DNA of 64,000 bases from Paracoccaceae bacterium (GCA_020622085.1 JAHRYM010000002.1:83181-147180), one strand, 5' to 3'; counted from the stretch's first letter, positions 45,041-56,859 are shown. A program made the numbers and translations. Notes: generated by a model from the letters alone, not told the origin.

Positions 45041-45622
45041 TCAGTTATAGGTTGTCGTTTTCCCTTGCGACAAGGCCGCCTGGCCTTCCGGAAGAGGCGT
45101 TTCGTAGAAGGTATAAGACAGCGTGATGCTGCGGACCTGCCAGGCATCGCGGTCCTTGGCGATGGCCGGGTCGACGAAGAAGGTCACCGGCATGTCGACA
45201 CGCTCGCCAGGTTGCAGCACCTGCTCGGTGAAGCAGAAACAGTCGATCTTGTCGAAGAAGCCACCGGCGATTTCGGGGGCGACGTTGTAGCTGGCAGTGC
45301 CCGCCACCGGCCTGTCGGTCGGGTTGTAGGCCTCGTAATAGGCGATGGCGGTTTCCCCGATGCGCAGTTTCATTTCGCTGACCTTGGGCCGGAACTGCCA
45401 CGGCATGCCCTTGTCGGTGTTGGCATCGAAGTGCACCGTCACCGTTTCCTCGAGGATCGTGTCGGATGCGCTGTCCACCGTCTGCGGGGTGCCGCCATAG
45501 CCGGTTGTGCGACAGAACCAGTCATAGAAGGGCACCGCAAGGAACGACAGCGTGGCCATCAGCCCGACAAGACCCACCAGCCAGACCGCGATGCGTCCAT
45601 TGGCGCGCGAGGGGTCCGTCAT
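45041..45622 (-). CDS. ctaG: Cytochrome c oxidase assembly protein CtaG (Cox11)
   Basis: A 193-residue single-pass membrane protein with a periplasmic copper domain. It delivers copper to CuB of subunit I. The copper motif C-F-C-F is present in [10 protein letters not shown]; the N-terminal membrane anchor is [19 protein letters not shown]. Its start overlaps the stop of the small upstream gene by 4 bases. Confidence 0.95.
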   Translation of the reverse strand: MTDPSRANGRIAVWLVGLVGLMATLSFLAVPFYDWFCRTTGYGGTPQTVDSASDTILEETVTVHFDANTDKGMPWQFRPKVSEMKLRIGETAIAYYEAYNPTDRPVAGTASYNVAPEIAGGFFDKIDCFCFTEQVLQPGERVDMPVTFFVDPAIAKDRDAWQVRSITLSYTFYETPLPEGQAALSQGKTTTYN

Positions 45623-45816
45623 GGCTGCACCCCGTTTGCCGCGGCGGGGGCACTGGCCTGCGCCGCGCCCGGGGGATTGCCGAACTGATCCTGCCTCGAC
45701 ACCTTGACGAGTGTCAGCACGAAGACCAGCGCCACGAAAGCCGCCAGCAGAGCGCCCAGCCCAAGGTTGCGGGACCAGCGGCGGCGGTGAAGTTCATGTT
45801 CAGGACGGAATGACAT
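45619..45816 (-). CDS. Small single-pass membrane protein of the cytochrome oxidase cluster (CoxF-like)
   Basis: A 65-residue protein: a basic, histidine/arginine-rich N terminus ([17 protein letters not shown]), one transmembrane helix ([20 protein letters not shown]) and a Pro/Ala-rich tail. It sits 2 bases after ctaB and overlaps ctaG by ATGA, so it is translated as part of the operon. Small proteins at this place are common in Rhodobacterales oxidase clusters; no precise function is known to me. Too short to be found easily within longer spurious frames. Confidence 0.8.
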   Translation of the reverse strand: MSFRPEHELHRRRWSRNLGLGALLAAFVALVFVLTLVKVSRQDQFGNPPGAAQASAPAAANGVQP

Positions 45817-45818
45817 GT

Positions 45819-46763
45819 TCACAGCCCCTGCCACCACGTCGCCAGCCCGTAACCGCGCAGCGCCGCATCGGCCAGAAGAGCACTGAAATGCAGGAAAAGA
45901 TAGGCCAGCGAGAATTTGAAAAAAGCCTTCTCGGCGCGGTAGCCATCCGCCTCGGCCTGTTGTTCCGGCCGCCGCCACAGACGCAGCGCCCCCCGGATGA
46001 ACCAGACGTTCAGCACCAGTGCCGCAGACAGGGTCACCGGTCCGCCGACCGGGCTTGCCGCGAGCGCCAGCGCGAAGGGCGCCAGCAGCAGTGTATAGAC
46101 GAAGATATGGCTGCGGGTCGCGGCGCGGCCATGCGTCACCGTCAGCATCGGCACGCCGGCCTTGGAATAGTCGTCCTTCATGAACAGCGCCAGCGCCCAG
46201 AAATGCGGCGGGGTCCACATGAAGATCAGCATGAACATGAGGATCGATTCGACGCTGACGCCGCCCGTGGCCACGGCCCAGCCGATCATCGGTGGAAAGG
46301 CCCCGGCCGCGCCGCCAATGACGATGTTCTGCGGCGTCAGCCGTTTCAGCCACATCGTATAGACGCCGACGTAGAAGAAGATGGTGAAGGCCAGGAAGGC
46401 CGCCGCAAACCAGTTTGCCGCCAACCCCAGCATCAGGCAGGAAACTCCCGACAGCGCCAGGCCAAGGCCCAGAGCCTCGCCCGGGGCAATGCGCCCCGCC
46501 GGAATCGGTCGCGCACGCGTGCGGCGCATCACGGCGTCGATGTCGGCATCATACCACATGTTCAGCGCGCCAGAGGCCCCGCCGCCCAGGGCGATGAACA
46601 GGATCGAGACGAAAGCGACAAAGGGATGGACATGGGCCGGCGCGACCAGCAGGCCGACCATCGCGGTAAAGACGACCAGCGACATGACGCGCGGCTTCAG
46701 CAACTGCACGAAATCGCCAAACCCCGCATCCTGCGGCTGTTCAATCGCTGTGTAATCGCTCAT
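45819..46763 (-). CDS. ctaB: Protoheme IX farnesyltransferase (heme O synthase)
   Basis: A 314-residue UbiA-family polytopic membrane enzyme making heme O, precursor of heme A. The first prenyl-diphosphate motif is NMWYDADID and the second is in the ARPIPAGRI region; about eight hydrophobic helices. 51 bases downstream of ctaC. Confidence 0.95.
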   Translation of the reverse strand: MSDYTAIEQPQDAGFGDFVQLLKPRVMSLVVFTAMVGLLVAPAHVHPFVAFVSILFIALGGGASGALNMWYDADIDAVMRRTRARPIPAGRIAPGEALGLGLALSGVSCLMLGLAANWFAAAFLAFTIFFYVGVYTMWLKRLTPQNIVIGGAAGAFPPMIGWAVATGGVSVESILMFMLIFMWTPPHFWALALFMKDDYSKAGVPMLTVTHGRAATRSHIFVYTLLLAPFALALAASPVGGPVTLSAALVLNVWFIRGALRLWRRPEQQAEADGYRAEKAFFKFSLAYLFLHFSALLADAALRGYGLATWWQGL

Positions 46764-46814
46764 CCTGTCCTCCGGTCTGAGCCGGGCAGACGAAAACGCC
46801 CGCCCGCTTCACCC

Positions 46815-47675
46815 TCAGTTCGACGCGACTTTCAGCGGCGCCACCTTGCCTTCGGACGCGACCTTGGTCCGGGCTTTCCAGTCGGCGTAGACCTCTTCGC
46901 TGACGACCTTGACCACGATCGGCATATAGGCGTGATCCTTGCCGCAAAGCTCCGAGCACTGGCCGAAGTAGATGCCTTCCTTGTCGGCATTGAACCACAG
47001 AAGGCCGATCCGCCCCGGAACCGCGTCCTGCTTCACCGCGAAGGCCGGAATCGTCCAAGAGTGGATCACGTCCGAGCCCGTCACCCGCATCACGATGTTC
47101 TTGTTGACTGGCACGACCACGGCATTGTCCACCGCCAGCAGGTATTCGTCGGGCGCATAACCATATTCGGCCAGTTGGTCCTTCTCGAGCTTGAAGCTGT
47201 CGAAGCTGATGCCGTCGTCGGGATATTCATAGGACCAGAACCACTGGTTGCCGGTCACCTTGATGGTGACGTCGGCCTCGGGCATGGTTTGCTGTTTCTG
47301 CAGGATCGGCAGCGAGTTCACCGCCAGGACCACGAGAATCAGGATCGGAATCAGGGTCCAGGCCATTTCCAGCGGCGTGTTGTGCGAAAAGCGCGCCGGG
47401 GTCGGGTTGGCCCGGCGGTTGAAGCGCAGGATCACCACGATCAGAAGTGCGACGACAAGCGCGGTCACCGCGATGCAGATATAAAGCAGCACGTGGTCAA
47501 GCCACTGCTGGTCGACCGCCAGCGACGACGACGCCGGCTGGAAGCCGATGCCTTCGGGATGCGGCTTGCCAACCGTCTCCAACCCGGTGATTCCGTCCTG
47601 GGCCCAGGCAACGCCCGCCAGCATGGTGGCACCAAGGGCCATCCCCAAGCCCGAAAGTCTGCTTGCAATGCGCAT
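46815..47675 (-). CDS. ctaC: Cytochrome c oxidase subunit II
   Basis: A 286-residue precursor: signal peptide (to about AWA), two transmembrane helices ([21 protein letters not shown] and [15 protein letters not shown]) and a periplasmic CuA cupredoxin domain. CuA ligands are present: H in the VIHSWTIP segment and C-S-E-L-C-G-x-x-H-x-x-M near the end. First gene of the ctaC-ctaB-small ORF-ctaG-ctaE-SURF1-thrC run; divergent from tldD with a 184-base control region. Confidence 0.96.
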   Translation of the reverse strand: MRIASRLSGLGMALGATMLAGVAWAQDGITGLETVGKPHPEGIGFQPASSSLAVDQQWLDHVLLYICIAVTALVVALLIVVILRFNRRANPTPARFSHNTPLEMAWTLIPILILVVLAVNSLPILQKQQTMPEADVTIKVTGNQWFWSYEYPDDGISFDSFKLEKDQLAEYGYAPDEYLLAVDNAVVVPVNKNIVMRVTGSDVIHSWTIPAFAVKQDAVPGRIGLLWFNADKEGIYFGQCSELCGKDHAYMPIVVKVVSEEVYADWKARTKVASEGKVAPLKVASN

Positions 47676-47859
47676 GTCGTCTTCCCGTTATTGTCGCGGC
47701 TGGAGCCGGTCCTGCTCCTCAATTCCGCGCAGGGCGGGCAGGACCGGTTGTTTAGCAACATTCTAAAAGCATATTAGTTACCAGTGGACAAGCGAAACCC
47801 TGTGACAATGGGTCGCAAAAAAATTCAGACGGTTGGGCGGCCGGCCGGAAAGGACATCG

Positions 47860-49281
47860 ATGACTGATTCGCGTTTCGACCCATTCGACACCCTGATCGA
47901 CCGGGACACCGCCCGATCCCTGCTGCTGGAGGCCACGGCGGGTGCCGAGGATGGCGAGCTTTTCCTTGAACGACGGCGCTCCGAAGCGCTGGTCTTCGAC
48001 GATGGCCGATTGCGCACCGCCAGCTATGATGCCGCCGAGGGTTTCGGCCTGCGCGCGGTTTCGGGTGACGTGGCCGGCTACGCCCATTCGACCGAGATTT
48101 CCGAGCGCGCGATCAGGCGTGCCGTCCAGACGACCCGGCTGGCGGTCGCCGAGGGTGGGCGCGTGATGGCCCCGCCACCGCCGGGCACCAACCGGCGGCT
48201 CTATACCGAAGCCGATCCGATGCTGGATGCCGGATTCGGCGTCAAGGTCGAGACCCTGCGCGAGATCGACGCCTTCGCCCGCGCCCTTGATCCCCGCGTG
48301 GTGCAGGTTTCGGCCACCATCGCCGCCGCGCATCAGGAGGTGTTCATCCTGCGCCCCGAAGGCACGCTGGTCAGCGACATCCGCCCGATGGCGCGGCTGA
48401 ACGTCTCGGTCATCGTCGAGAGAGATGGCCGTCGGGAATCGGGGGGCACTGGCGGAGGCGGCCGCCACGGACTTGCGGCGCTGATGGATCCGCTGCACTG
48501 GAAAGGCCTTGCCCGCGAGGCGCTGCGCATCGCGCTGGTGAACCTCGAGGCAGTGCCGGCTCCGGCGGGAATCATGGATGTGGTGCTTGGCCCCGGCTGG
48601 CCCGGGATCCTGCTGCACGAAGCGGTGGGTCACGGGCTGGAAGGTGACTTCAACCGCAAGAAATCCTCGGCCTTCGCCGGGCTCATGGGGCAGCGCATTG
48701 CTGCGCCAGGGGTCACAGTGCTGGACGATGGCACGATCCCTGACCGCCGCGGCTCGATCACCGTGGATGACGAGGGCACGCCTTCGGGCAAGAACGTCCT
48801 GATCGAGGACGGGATCCTCGTGGGCTTCATGCAGGACCGGCAGAACGCCCGCCTGATGGGGGTGGCTCCCACCGGCAACGGCCGGCGCGAAAGCTTTGGG
48901 CATACGCCGATGCCGCGGATGACCAACACCTACATGCTGGGCGGCAATACCGATCCGAAGGACATTCTGGCTGGCCTGAAGGACGGGATCTATGCCGTGG
49001 GCTTCGGCGGTGGGCAGGTCGACATCACCAACGGCAAGTTCGTCTTTTCCTGCACCGAGGCCTACCGGGTGCAGAACGGCAAGGTGGGCAGCCCCGTCAA
49101 GGGGGCAACATTGATCGGCGATGGCGCAACCGCGCTCAGGCAGATCCGCGCCATCGGCAACGACATGGCGTTGGACCCGGGCATGGGAAATTGCGGCAAG
49201 GCAGGGCAATGGGTTCCGGTGGGCGTGGGGCAGCCGACGCTGATGATCGGCGGGCTGACCGTGGGCGGCAGCGCGACCTGA
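47860..49281 (+). CDS. tldD: Metalloprotease TldD
   Basis: A 473-residue TldD/PmbA-family zinc protease subunit, active with TldE on peptides and microcin/CcdA-like substrates. The metal motif HExxxH is seen as HEAVGHGLEGDF. ATG 47860 has AAAGGA upstream. Divergent from the oxidase operon. Confidence 0.94.
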   Translation: MTDSRFDPFDTLIDRDTARSLLLEATAGAEDGELFLERRRSEALVFDDGRLRTASYDAAEGFGLRAVSGDVAGYAHSTEISERAIRRAVQTTRLAVAEGGRVMAPPPPGTNRRLYTEADPMLDAGFGVKVETLREIDAFARALDPRVVQVSATIAAAHQEVFILRPEGTLVSDIRPMARLNVSVIVERDGRRESGGTGGGGRHGLAALMDPLHWKGLAREALRIALVNLEAVPAPAGIMDVVLGPGWPGILLHEAVGHGLEGDFNRKKSSAFAGLMGQRIAAPGVTVLDDGTIPDRRGSITVDDEGTPSGKNVLIEDGILVGFMQDRQNARLMGVAPTGNGRRESFGHTPMPRMTNTYMLGGNTDPKDILAGLKDGIYAVGFGGGQVDITNGKFVFSCTEAYRVQNGKVGSPVKGATLIGDGATALRQIRAIGNDMALDPGMGNCGKAGQWVPVGVGQPTLMIGGLTVGGSAT

Positions 49282-49346
49282 GAAAAAACTGCGCCGCGCG
49301 GTGACTTGCGGTGCGAATCGTAACGCTTCGTTAACCCTGCGGCTGC

Positions 49347-50525
49347 ATGGTGGAACTGCGAATGAGACGCAGCCACGAAGGATACGGTTTGTTTTCTTGC
49401 CACACCCCCTTCACCCCACCCACCACGGAAGAAGATAGACTATCGTGGCTGCGGCTCATCCGCTCTCGCAGGGTCGGACCTGCAACCTTTCACCGCCTCA
49501 TCGTCGAACACGGATCGGCGCGAGCGGCGCTGATCGCGCTCCCGGACATCGCGCGGGCGGCCGGGCTCAGCGACTATACCCCCTGCCCCGAAGGCGTGGC
49601 ACTGGCCGAACTGCGCGCCGGTCGCCGACATGGGGCGGAACTGATCTGTCATGGCACAGCGCAATATCCCGCCGCCCTGGCGCCGCTTGGCGATGCGCCC
49701 CCGGTCCTGTGGGCGAAGGGCGACCTGTCTCTTCTCGAGCGTCCGGCCCTTGCGCTCATCGGGGCGCGCAATGCCTCTTCCCTCGGGCTGCGGATGGCAC
49801 GACGGCTGGGGCATGATCTTGCTGCCGAAGGGCAGGTCGTCGTCTCGGGACTGGCCCGCGGGATTGATGCCGCCGCACATGAAGCGTCGCTGGGAAAAGG
49901 CACCATCGCCGTGCTGGCTGGCGGGATCGACGTGATCTACCCGCGTGAAAACGCCGAACTCATGCGCGCGATCGCCGATCAGGGGCTGCTGCTTTCGGAA
50001 CAACCGCCGGGCACCGAACCGCTGGCGCGCCATTTCCCGCAACGCAACCGCATCGTCGCGGGGATTGTCCGCGCGGTCGTGGTGGTTGAGGCTGCCGCGC
50101 AATCGGGAAGCCTGATCACCGCGCGACAGGCGCTTGATGCCGGGCGCGAGGTCTTCGCCGTTCCCGGCCACCCGCTCGACGGTCGCGCAGCCGGCTGCAA
50201 CATGCTGATCCGGGATGGCGCGACGCTGGTCAGGGGCGCCGACGATATCTTGCAGGGGCTTGGCACCGCACCCCCGGAACCGGCCGGTGCGGGGAACGAT
50301 GCCACCGCGGGCCCCGCTGCGATCGTGCGGCCCGGCGCATCTGCGGCGAAGGCACCGCCCCTGGCCGACGTGCTGGACCGGCTTGGCCCAAGCCCGCTGG
50401 CCGAAGACCAGCTGATCCGCGATCTGGGCCGCCCGGCCGCCGAAATCGCGGCGGCGCTTCTGTCGCTTGAACTCGACGGTCGCATTCAGCGCCTGCCCGG
50501 CGGGCTTCTGGCGCGCCTCGCCTGA
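49347..50525 (+). CDS. dprA: DNA processing protein DprA
   Basis: A 392-residue DprA/Smf protein that loads RecA on incoming single-stranded DNA. The Rossmann-like core carries LALIGARNASSLGLRMA, SGLARGIDAAAH and LAGGIDVIYPREN; a winged-helix C-terminal domain follows a Pro/Ala-rich linker (residues ~305-335). The ATG at 49362 is an alternative start. Alone, 65 bases after tldD. Confidence 0.93.
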   Translation: MVELRMRRSHEGYGLFSCHTPFTPPTTEEDRLSWLRLIRSRRVGPATFHRLIVEHGSARAALIALPDIARAAGLSDYTPCPEGVALAELRAGRRHGAELICHGTAQYPAALAPLGDAPPVLWAKGDLSLLERPALALIGARNASSLGLRMARRLGHDLAAEGQVVVSGLARGIDAAAHEASLGKGTIAVLAGGIDVIYPRENAELMRAIADQGLLLSEQPPGTEPLARHFPQRNRIVAGIVRAVVVVEAAAQSGSLITARQALDAGREVFAVPGHPLDGRAAGCNMLIRDGATLVRGADDILQGLGTAPPEPAGAGNDATAGPAAIVRPGASAAKAPPLADVLDRLGPSPLAEDQLIRDLGRPAAEIAAALLSLELDGRIQRLPGGLLARLA

Positions 50526-50778
50526 CGCAAAGGGCCAGCGTGCGCCTGGGGGGGGGTATTGGCATCGAACCGCCGCCCGGGGGGGGGCCGTCCCGCGCCA
50601 TGGCAGCCGGATCGCCCCTTCTGTCCCGGATCACTGCCCGACCCAGCCGCCGCGCCCCGCACCCGCATGCAGATGCCTTGGGCCCCGACCTTGGCGGAAA
50701 CCCGCACGGATGGCGACTATGCCCAAGCGTCACGCAAGTACGACAAGGCCCCTGTATCGCTCGGCGCCTCCTTTGGCA

Positions 50779-50811
50779 TCTCTTTTGCCAAAATACTCCC
50801 GCCGGAGGCTC
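50779..50811. repeat. Half copy of the AAATACTCCCGCCGGAGGC intergenic element
   Basis: TCTCTTTTGCCAAAATACTC followed by CCGCCGGAGGCTCC matches the left arm of the palindrome at 38547-38581 with one substitution. No matching right arm follows within 100 bases. Confidence 0.75.
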
Positions 50812-50995
50812 CCCCATCGCCGCCAGTCCCGCTGTGGGGCAGACACAGGCCAGCGGCTGCCGCGCCGGGCACGCTTGAATGGGCGCAAGGCCGGGCTGTG
50901 CTTTTCGGGCCGACGCCATGCACCGGTCCGCCCTCGGATTGCCGCTGGCCGCTCTGGCACGAGTGCCGGCGCCGCGCTTCACCGGCCGCGCAAGG

Positions 50996-51024
50996 AAAAA
51001 GGGGCCCCGTCGCCGGGGCCCCTT
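50996..51024 (-). terminator. Rho-independent terminator of groESL
   Basis: On the minus strand AAGGGGCCCCG and CGGGGCCCCTT form an 11-bp stem with a tiny loop, followed by TTTTTCC. It is 22 bases after the groL stop. Confidence 0.92.
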
Positions 51025-51046
51025 GATCAGACAGATCCGGGATGGA

Positions 51047-52708
<1,662 letters not shown>

Positions 52709-52735
52709 TTACTTGGATTGGGTGGAAAGGCGTTC

Positions 52736-53023
52736 TCAGGCCATGATGCCGAGAATGTCGCTTTCCTTCATGATCAGCAGTTCTTCGCCGTCGAGCGTGA
52801 CTTCGGTGCCCGACCATTTGCCGAACAGGATCCGGTCGCCGGTCTTCACCGACGGTGCGATCAGCTCGCCCGAATCCTTGCGGGCGCCTTCGCCGCAGGC
52901 GACAACCTCGCCCTCGGCCGGTTTTTCCTTGGCGCTGTCGGGGATGATCAGGCCGCCCTTGGTCTTGTCTTCCGACTGGACGCGGCGGACCAGCACGCGA
53001 TCGTGCAGCGGTTTGAAAGCCAT
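52736..53023 (-). CDS. groES: Co-chaperonin GroES
   Basis: A 95-residue lid protein of the GroE machine ([14 protein letters not shown] start; mobile loop around [21 protein letters not shown] roof region). ATG 53023 has GGGAG upstream. First gene after the CIRCE element. Confidence 0.97.
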   Translation of the reverse strand: MAFKPLHDRVLVRRVQSEDKTKGGLIIPDSAKEKPAEGEVVACGEGARKDSGELIAPSVKTGDRILFGKWSGTEVTLDGEELLIMKESDILGIMA

Positions 53024-53063
53024 CTGGTAACTCTCCCTTGGGTTCCAGGTTACAATCCATTCG

Positions 53064-53090
53064 TTAGCACTCAGCATCGGCGAGTGCTAA
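53064..53090. promoter_or_regulatory. CIRCE operator (HrcA binding site)
   Basis: TTAGCACTC-N9-GAGTGCTAA is a perfect CIRCE inverted repeat, 41 bases upstream of groES. HrcA would repress groESL in the absence of heat stress. HrcA itself is not encoded in the window. Confidence 0.97.
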
Positions 53091-53098
53091 CGGCCCGT

Positions 53099-53127
53099 TT
53101 GATATGCCCACCCCGCGCCCGAGTCAA
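53099..53127 (-). promoter_or_regulatory. groESL sigma70-type promoter
   Basis: On the minus strand TTGACT (53127-53122) and TATCAA (53104-53099) are separated by 17 bases. The CIRCE element follows 8 bases after the -10, covering the transcription start. Confidence 0.75.
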
Positions 53128-53235
53128 CACCCCCATTCCACGCGACCACCCCTTTCCCCCCGTGGTTACCCGGGCCGGGCTCCGGGTGGAAATGCGGCGC
53201 AAGACGTGCCACTCTGGCCCCGGTAATTTCAGGAA

Positions 53236-54300
53236 ATGCCCATGCTGCAACGCCTTTTCTCGCTCCTTTTTCCCGCATTCCTGTCTTGCGCCCTGACAGG
53301 CGCGCTCCTGGTGGCAATTCCCGGGGCGCCAGCAGCTTGGGCACAAGAGACGGAACCGGTTCGCGTGGAGCACGGCTGCCAGGGCAGCGACCTCTTTGAG
53401 CGGATGGCACCAGAGGCGCGCAACGCGCTTGCCGCCGCGGCCATGGCCGCGCCTTTTCCCTCGGGGAACCACTGGCTGGCCAGCCGGGGCGACAGCACGA
53501 TCCACCTGATCGGCACCTTCCATGTCTTTGATCCGCGCATGACACCGCACATGCGCAAGCTGATGCCGGTTCTGCACAAGGCTGACCTGATCTTGCTGGA
53601 GGCGACCGAAGATGACATGGCGCAACTGAAGAAAGACCTGGCCAGCAAGCCCGAGATGATTTTTGTCACCGGCCCGACCTTGCCCGACCGGCTGGAGCCG
53701 GCGGAATGGAACGCGCTCAGGTCAGAACTGGAACTGCGCGGCATCCCGGGCTTCTTCGCCGCCAAGTTCCAGCCCTGGTATGTCACCATGATCCTGTCGA
53801 TCCCGCCCTGCGCCGCATCCCAGATGACCGAGGGCTCCACCGGGTTTGACCAGTTGATAATGACCGCCGCGCGCGAAATGGGGACACCGACGATGGCGCT
53901 CGAACCCTATGACACGGTGTTTCGAGTCTTCGGGGGCATGACCCCCGAAGAACAGCTTGAATCGGTGCGCTCGGCGATGGCCTCGGCGCCCATGGCCACC
54001 GACATGCTGGTGACGATGAAGAACGCCTACTTCCGCGAGGAGCATCGGCTGCTGTGGGAAGTGGCGCGCCAGCAATCCATTGACGCTGCCAGCGATCCCG
54101 AACAGGGACAGGCCGATTTCGAACGCCTGGAAGATGCCCTGATCAATGACCGCAATCTGGCCTGGATGGACCGGATCCGGGCCGAGGCGCCCGGCCGCAC
54201 GCTGGTTGTCGCCGTCGGCGCAGGCCATCTGGCGGGGCACAAGGGGCTTTTGAACCTGCTGGCCGAAGACGGCTATGAAATTCGCCGGCAGGACTTCTGA
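53236..54300 (+). CDS. TraB/GumN family protein with signal peptide
   Basis: A 354-residue exported protein: signal peptide to about AAWA, then the TraB/GumN (TIKI-like) domain with GTFHVFD near residue 96, LLEATEDD, and a C-terminal GAGHLAGHKGLL. These conserved G-x-x-H and Glu positions are the proposed metal-binding site of the metalloprotease-like clan. Function in bacteria is unresolved. An ATG at 53242 is an alternative start. Confidence 0.88.
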   Translation: MPMLQRLFSLLFPAFLSCALTGALLVAIPGAPAAWAQETEPVRVEHGCQGSDLFERMAPEARNALAAAAMAAPFPSGNHWLASRGDSTIHLIGTFHVFDPRMTPHMRKLMPVLHKADLILLEATEDDMAQLKKDLASKPEMIFVTGPTLPDRLEPAEWNALRSELELRGIPGFFAAKFQPWYVTMILSIPPCAASQMTEGSTGFDQLIMTAAREMGTPTMALEPYDTVFRVFGGMTPEEQLESVRSAMASAPMATDMLVTMKNAYFREEHRLLWEVARQQSIDAASDPEQGQADFERLEDALINDRNLAWMDRIRAEAPGRTLVVAVGAGHLAGHKGLLNLLAEDGYEIRRQDF

Positions 54301-54397
54301 TCCCGGGCTTGCTGCATTGCGGCGCAAGGGTGACAACCCGCGCGGCAGGGCCTATAACGCCCGCGACTTCTGACCTTTTTTCGAACGGAGCCCGACC

Positions 54398-55315
54398 ATG
54401 ATCAAGGTTCTTGGCCATAAATCCCCCGACACCGATTCCACTGGCTCGCCCATCATCTGGGCCTGGTATCTGACCGAGGTGAAGGGCACCCCGGCCCGGC
54501 CCATGCTGCTGGGCGAACCCAATACCGAAGCCGCCTTCATGCTGAAACGCTGGGATCTGCCCAAGCCCGAGATCATCGCCGAGGTGGCGGCGGGCGAGGA
54601 TGTGGTGATCGTCGACACCAACAACCCGGCGGAACTGCCCTCGGGCATCAACGACGCCAACATCCTGCAGATCATCGACCACCACATGCTGGCGGGCGGC
54701 CTGAAGACCCGCGCGCCGATCGACATCACCATCCGCCCGCTGGCCTGCACGGCAACCATCATGCATGACCTGATGGGCGCGGATGCGGCAAGGATGCCCG
54801 ACAACATCAAATGCGCCATGCTGTCGTGTATCCTGTCCGACACGCTGGAATTCCGCAGCCCGACCACCACGCCGCATGACCGCGAAGTGGCCGAAGGCCT
54901 GGCGCGTGACCTGGGCATCTCGATCCCCGATTATGCGGCCGAGCTGTTCGCGGCAAAATCCGATGTCTCGGCATTTTCGGATGCGGAACTGCTGCGCATG
55001 GACAGCAAGGAATACAGCCTGGCCGGAAAAGAATTGCGGGTGTCCGTTCTGGAGACCACCTCGCCCGCCCCGCTTCTGAACCGCAAGGCCGGCCTGATCC
55101 AGGCGATGGCCGGAGTCGCCGCCGAGGATGGCGCGGATCAGGTTCTGCTGTTCATCGTCGACATCCTGCGCGAAGAGGCGACACTTCTGGTGCCGAACGA
55201 TCTTGTCCGGCAACTGGCCGAAGCCTCCTTCGGCGCCAGCGTCACGGGCGATACGGTCGTCCTGCCCGGCATCATGAGCCGCAAGAAACAGATCATCCCG
55301 ATGCTGAAACTCTGA
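54398..55315 (+). CDS. ppaC: Manganese-dependent inorganic pyrophosphatase
   Basis: A 305-residue family II pyrophosphatase (DHH/DHHA2). Metal ligands are in GHKSPDTDS, VDTNNPAEL and IIDHHMLAGG; the C-terminal substrate site is SRKKQIIPML. Hydrolyses PPi in the cytoplasm. Separate from TraB by 97 bases. Confidence 0.96.
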   Translation: MIKVLGHKSPDTDSTGSPIIWAWYLTEVKGTPARPMLLGEPNTEAAFMLKRWDLPKPEIIAEVAAGEDVVIVDTNNPAELPSGINDANILQIIDHHMLAGGLKTRAPIDITIRPLACTATIMHDLMGADAARMPDNIKCAMLSCILSDTLEFRSPTTTPHDREVAEGLARDLGISIPDYAAELFAAKSDVSAFSDAELLRMDSKEYSLAGKELRVSVLETTSPAPLLNRKAGLIQAMAGVAAEDGADQVLLFIVDILREEATLLVPNDLVRQLAEASFGASVTGDTVVLPGIMSRKKQIIPMLKL

Positions 55316-55402
55316 ACCTTCCATTCCGTTCACCTGCGGGCGGGACATGCGCAAATTTCGTGCGCGTGCCCCCGTCTGTCCTTCACGACGCCAGAGGTTT
55401 CC

Positions 55403-56281
55403 ATGACCCGGATCATCCCCACCCTTTCCGAGATCGCCGATGGCTACGACACCCTGTTCTGCGACCTCTGGGGATGCGTCCACAACGGCCACGCGCCCTT
55501 TCCCGCTGCAGTCGAAGCGCTGCAATCCTACCGCAAGGGCGGTGGCAAGGTGGTGCTGATGACCAATGCCCCGCGCCCCGCTGCCGATGTCGTTGCGACG
55601 ATCGGCGGCATGGGTGTGCCACGCGACGCCTGGGACATCGTCGTTACCTCGGGTGATGCGGCGCAGTTCGCGCTTTTCGAAGGAGCGGTCGGCCACCGCG
55701 TCTGGCATCTTGGCCCCGCGAAGGACAAGAGCTTCTTCACCAACCCGCCCGAAGGTCATCGTGCCTCGGACATCACCCGCGTGCCCCTGTCCGAGGCCGA
55801 AGGGATCGTCTGCACCGGCCCGTTCCACGAAATGACCGAAACACCCGAAGATTATCGCGGCCAATTGCTGCTGGCCAAGGTGAACGGGTTGAAGATGCTT
55901 TGCACCAACCCCGATATCGTCGTTGATCTGGGCGACCGCCGCATCTACTGCGCCGGCGCCATAGCCGAGCTCTATACCGAGATGGGCGGCGAGGCACTGT
56001 ATTTCGGCAAGCCACACCCACCGATCTATGATCTGGCCCGTCGGCGCCTGGCGGACTTCGGGCACGATGTCGACAATGTGCGGACACTGGCCATCGGCGA
56101 TGGTCTGGTGACCGATATCCAGGGCGGCTTGTCCGAAGGGATGGACACGCTTTTCGTGACCGGGGGCCTTGCAGCCGACCAGTTCGGCCCCGATGTCGAG
56201 CAGCCTGATCCTGCGCTGCTGGAGGCATGGCTGGGTTCGAGACAGCTTTCGCCCAGCTTCGCAATCGGTCGCCTTCGCTGA
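55403..56281 (+). CDS. TIGR01459 family HAD-type hydrolase
   Basis: A 292-residue HAD-IIA protein related to NagD. The nucleophile Asp is in CDLWGCVHNG, where the usual second aspartate (D-x-D) is replaced by Trp, as is normal for this subfamily. Motif II is MTNAPRP; the Lys motif is GKPHPPIY; motif IV is AIGDGLVTDIQGG. Substrate unknown. Confidence 0.9.
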   Translation: MTRIIPTLSEIADGYDTLFCDLWGCVHNGHAPFPAAVEALQSYRKGGGKVVLMTNAPRPAADVVATIGGMGVPRDAWDIVVTSGDAAQFALFEGAVGHRVWHLGPAKDKSFFTNPPEGHRASDITRVPLSEAEGIVCTGPFHEMTETPEDYRGQLLLAKVNGLKMLCTNPDIVVDLGDRRIYCAGAIAELYTEMGGEALYFGKPHPPIYDLARRRLADFGHDVDNVRTLAIGDGLVTDIQGGLSEGMDTLFVTGGLAADQFGPDVEQPDPALLEAWLGSRQLSPSFAIGRLR

Positions 56282-56399
56282 TGTCCGGGCAATAATATTG
56301 CCACGACAGCCACATTTGCGTTTCATTATTGCCTTTGCATTTGCGGCAATACGAGCTTCCGGTTATCGTCCGCCCCGAGTCAGCAAGGGATGGGCGGGA

Positions 56400-56831
56400 A
56401 TGTCGCGCGGAACAGTTTATGTCGAAGATATCGAAATCGGGATGATGCGCAGCCTGCGCAAGGAAATCACCGATCAGGATATCGAGCTTTTCGCCACGGT
56501 CTCGACCGATCGCAACCCGGTGCATCTGGATGATGACTACGCGAATGGCACCATGTTCAAGGGCCGCATCGCCCATGGCATGCTGACCGCCGGGCTGATT
56601 TCCGCCGTGATCGGCGAACAGCTTCCGGGCCATGGCACCGTCTATCTTGGCCAGAGCCTGAAGTTCCTCGCGCCGGTCCGGCCCGGGGATGTGGTCGATG
56701 TCGAAGTGACGGCCACCGAAATCGACCTGCCCAGGCGGCGCGTGACCCTTGAAACCCGCGCGATGGTAGGCGATACCCTCGTCGTGAAGGGCGAGGCGCT
56801 GGTCATGGCCCCCTCGCGCAGGAACGGTTGA
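56400..56831 (+). CDS. MaoC family (R)-hydratase-like protein
   Basis: A 143-residue hot-dog-fold protein with the hydratase dyad in DRNPVHLDDDYA and the FKGRIAHGML motif. Relatives (PhaJ) hydrate enoyl-CoA with R stereochemistry. The ATG at 56400 is chosen because homology begins at MSRGTVYVEDIEIG; the longer frame overlaps the HAD gene. Starts 118 bases after the HAD stop, followed by ribF. Confidence 0.88.
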   Translation: MSRGTVYVEDIEIGMMRSLRKEITDQDIELFATVSTDRNPVHLDDDYANGTMFKGRIAHGMLTAGLISAVIGEQLPGHGTVYLGQSLKFLAPVRPGDVVDVEVTATEIDLPRRRVTLETRAMVGDTLVVKGEALVMAPSRRNG

Positions 56832-56859
56832 CAATTCGGGATACACCCGCCGCGTGCCA

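Larger units (their letters stand above)
50526..51046. other. Gene-poor spacer between dprA and groL
   Basis: 520 bases with overlapping open frames in all phases but none with a recognisable protein or consistent start. It contains two long G runs (around 50550 and 50578), one copy of the intergenic palindrome half (50779-50811) and the groL terminator (50996-51024). No RNA gene is recognised. Possibly decayed coding sequence. Confidence 0.6.
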
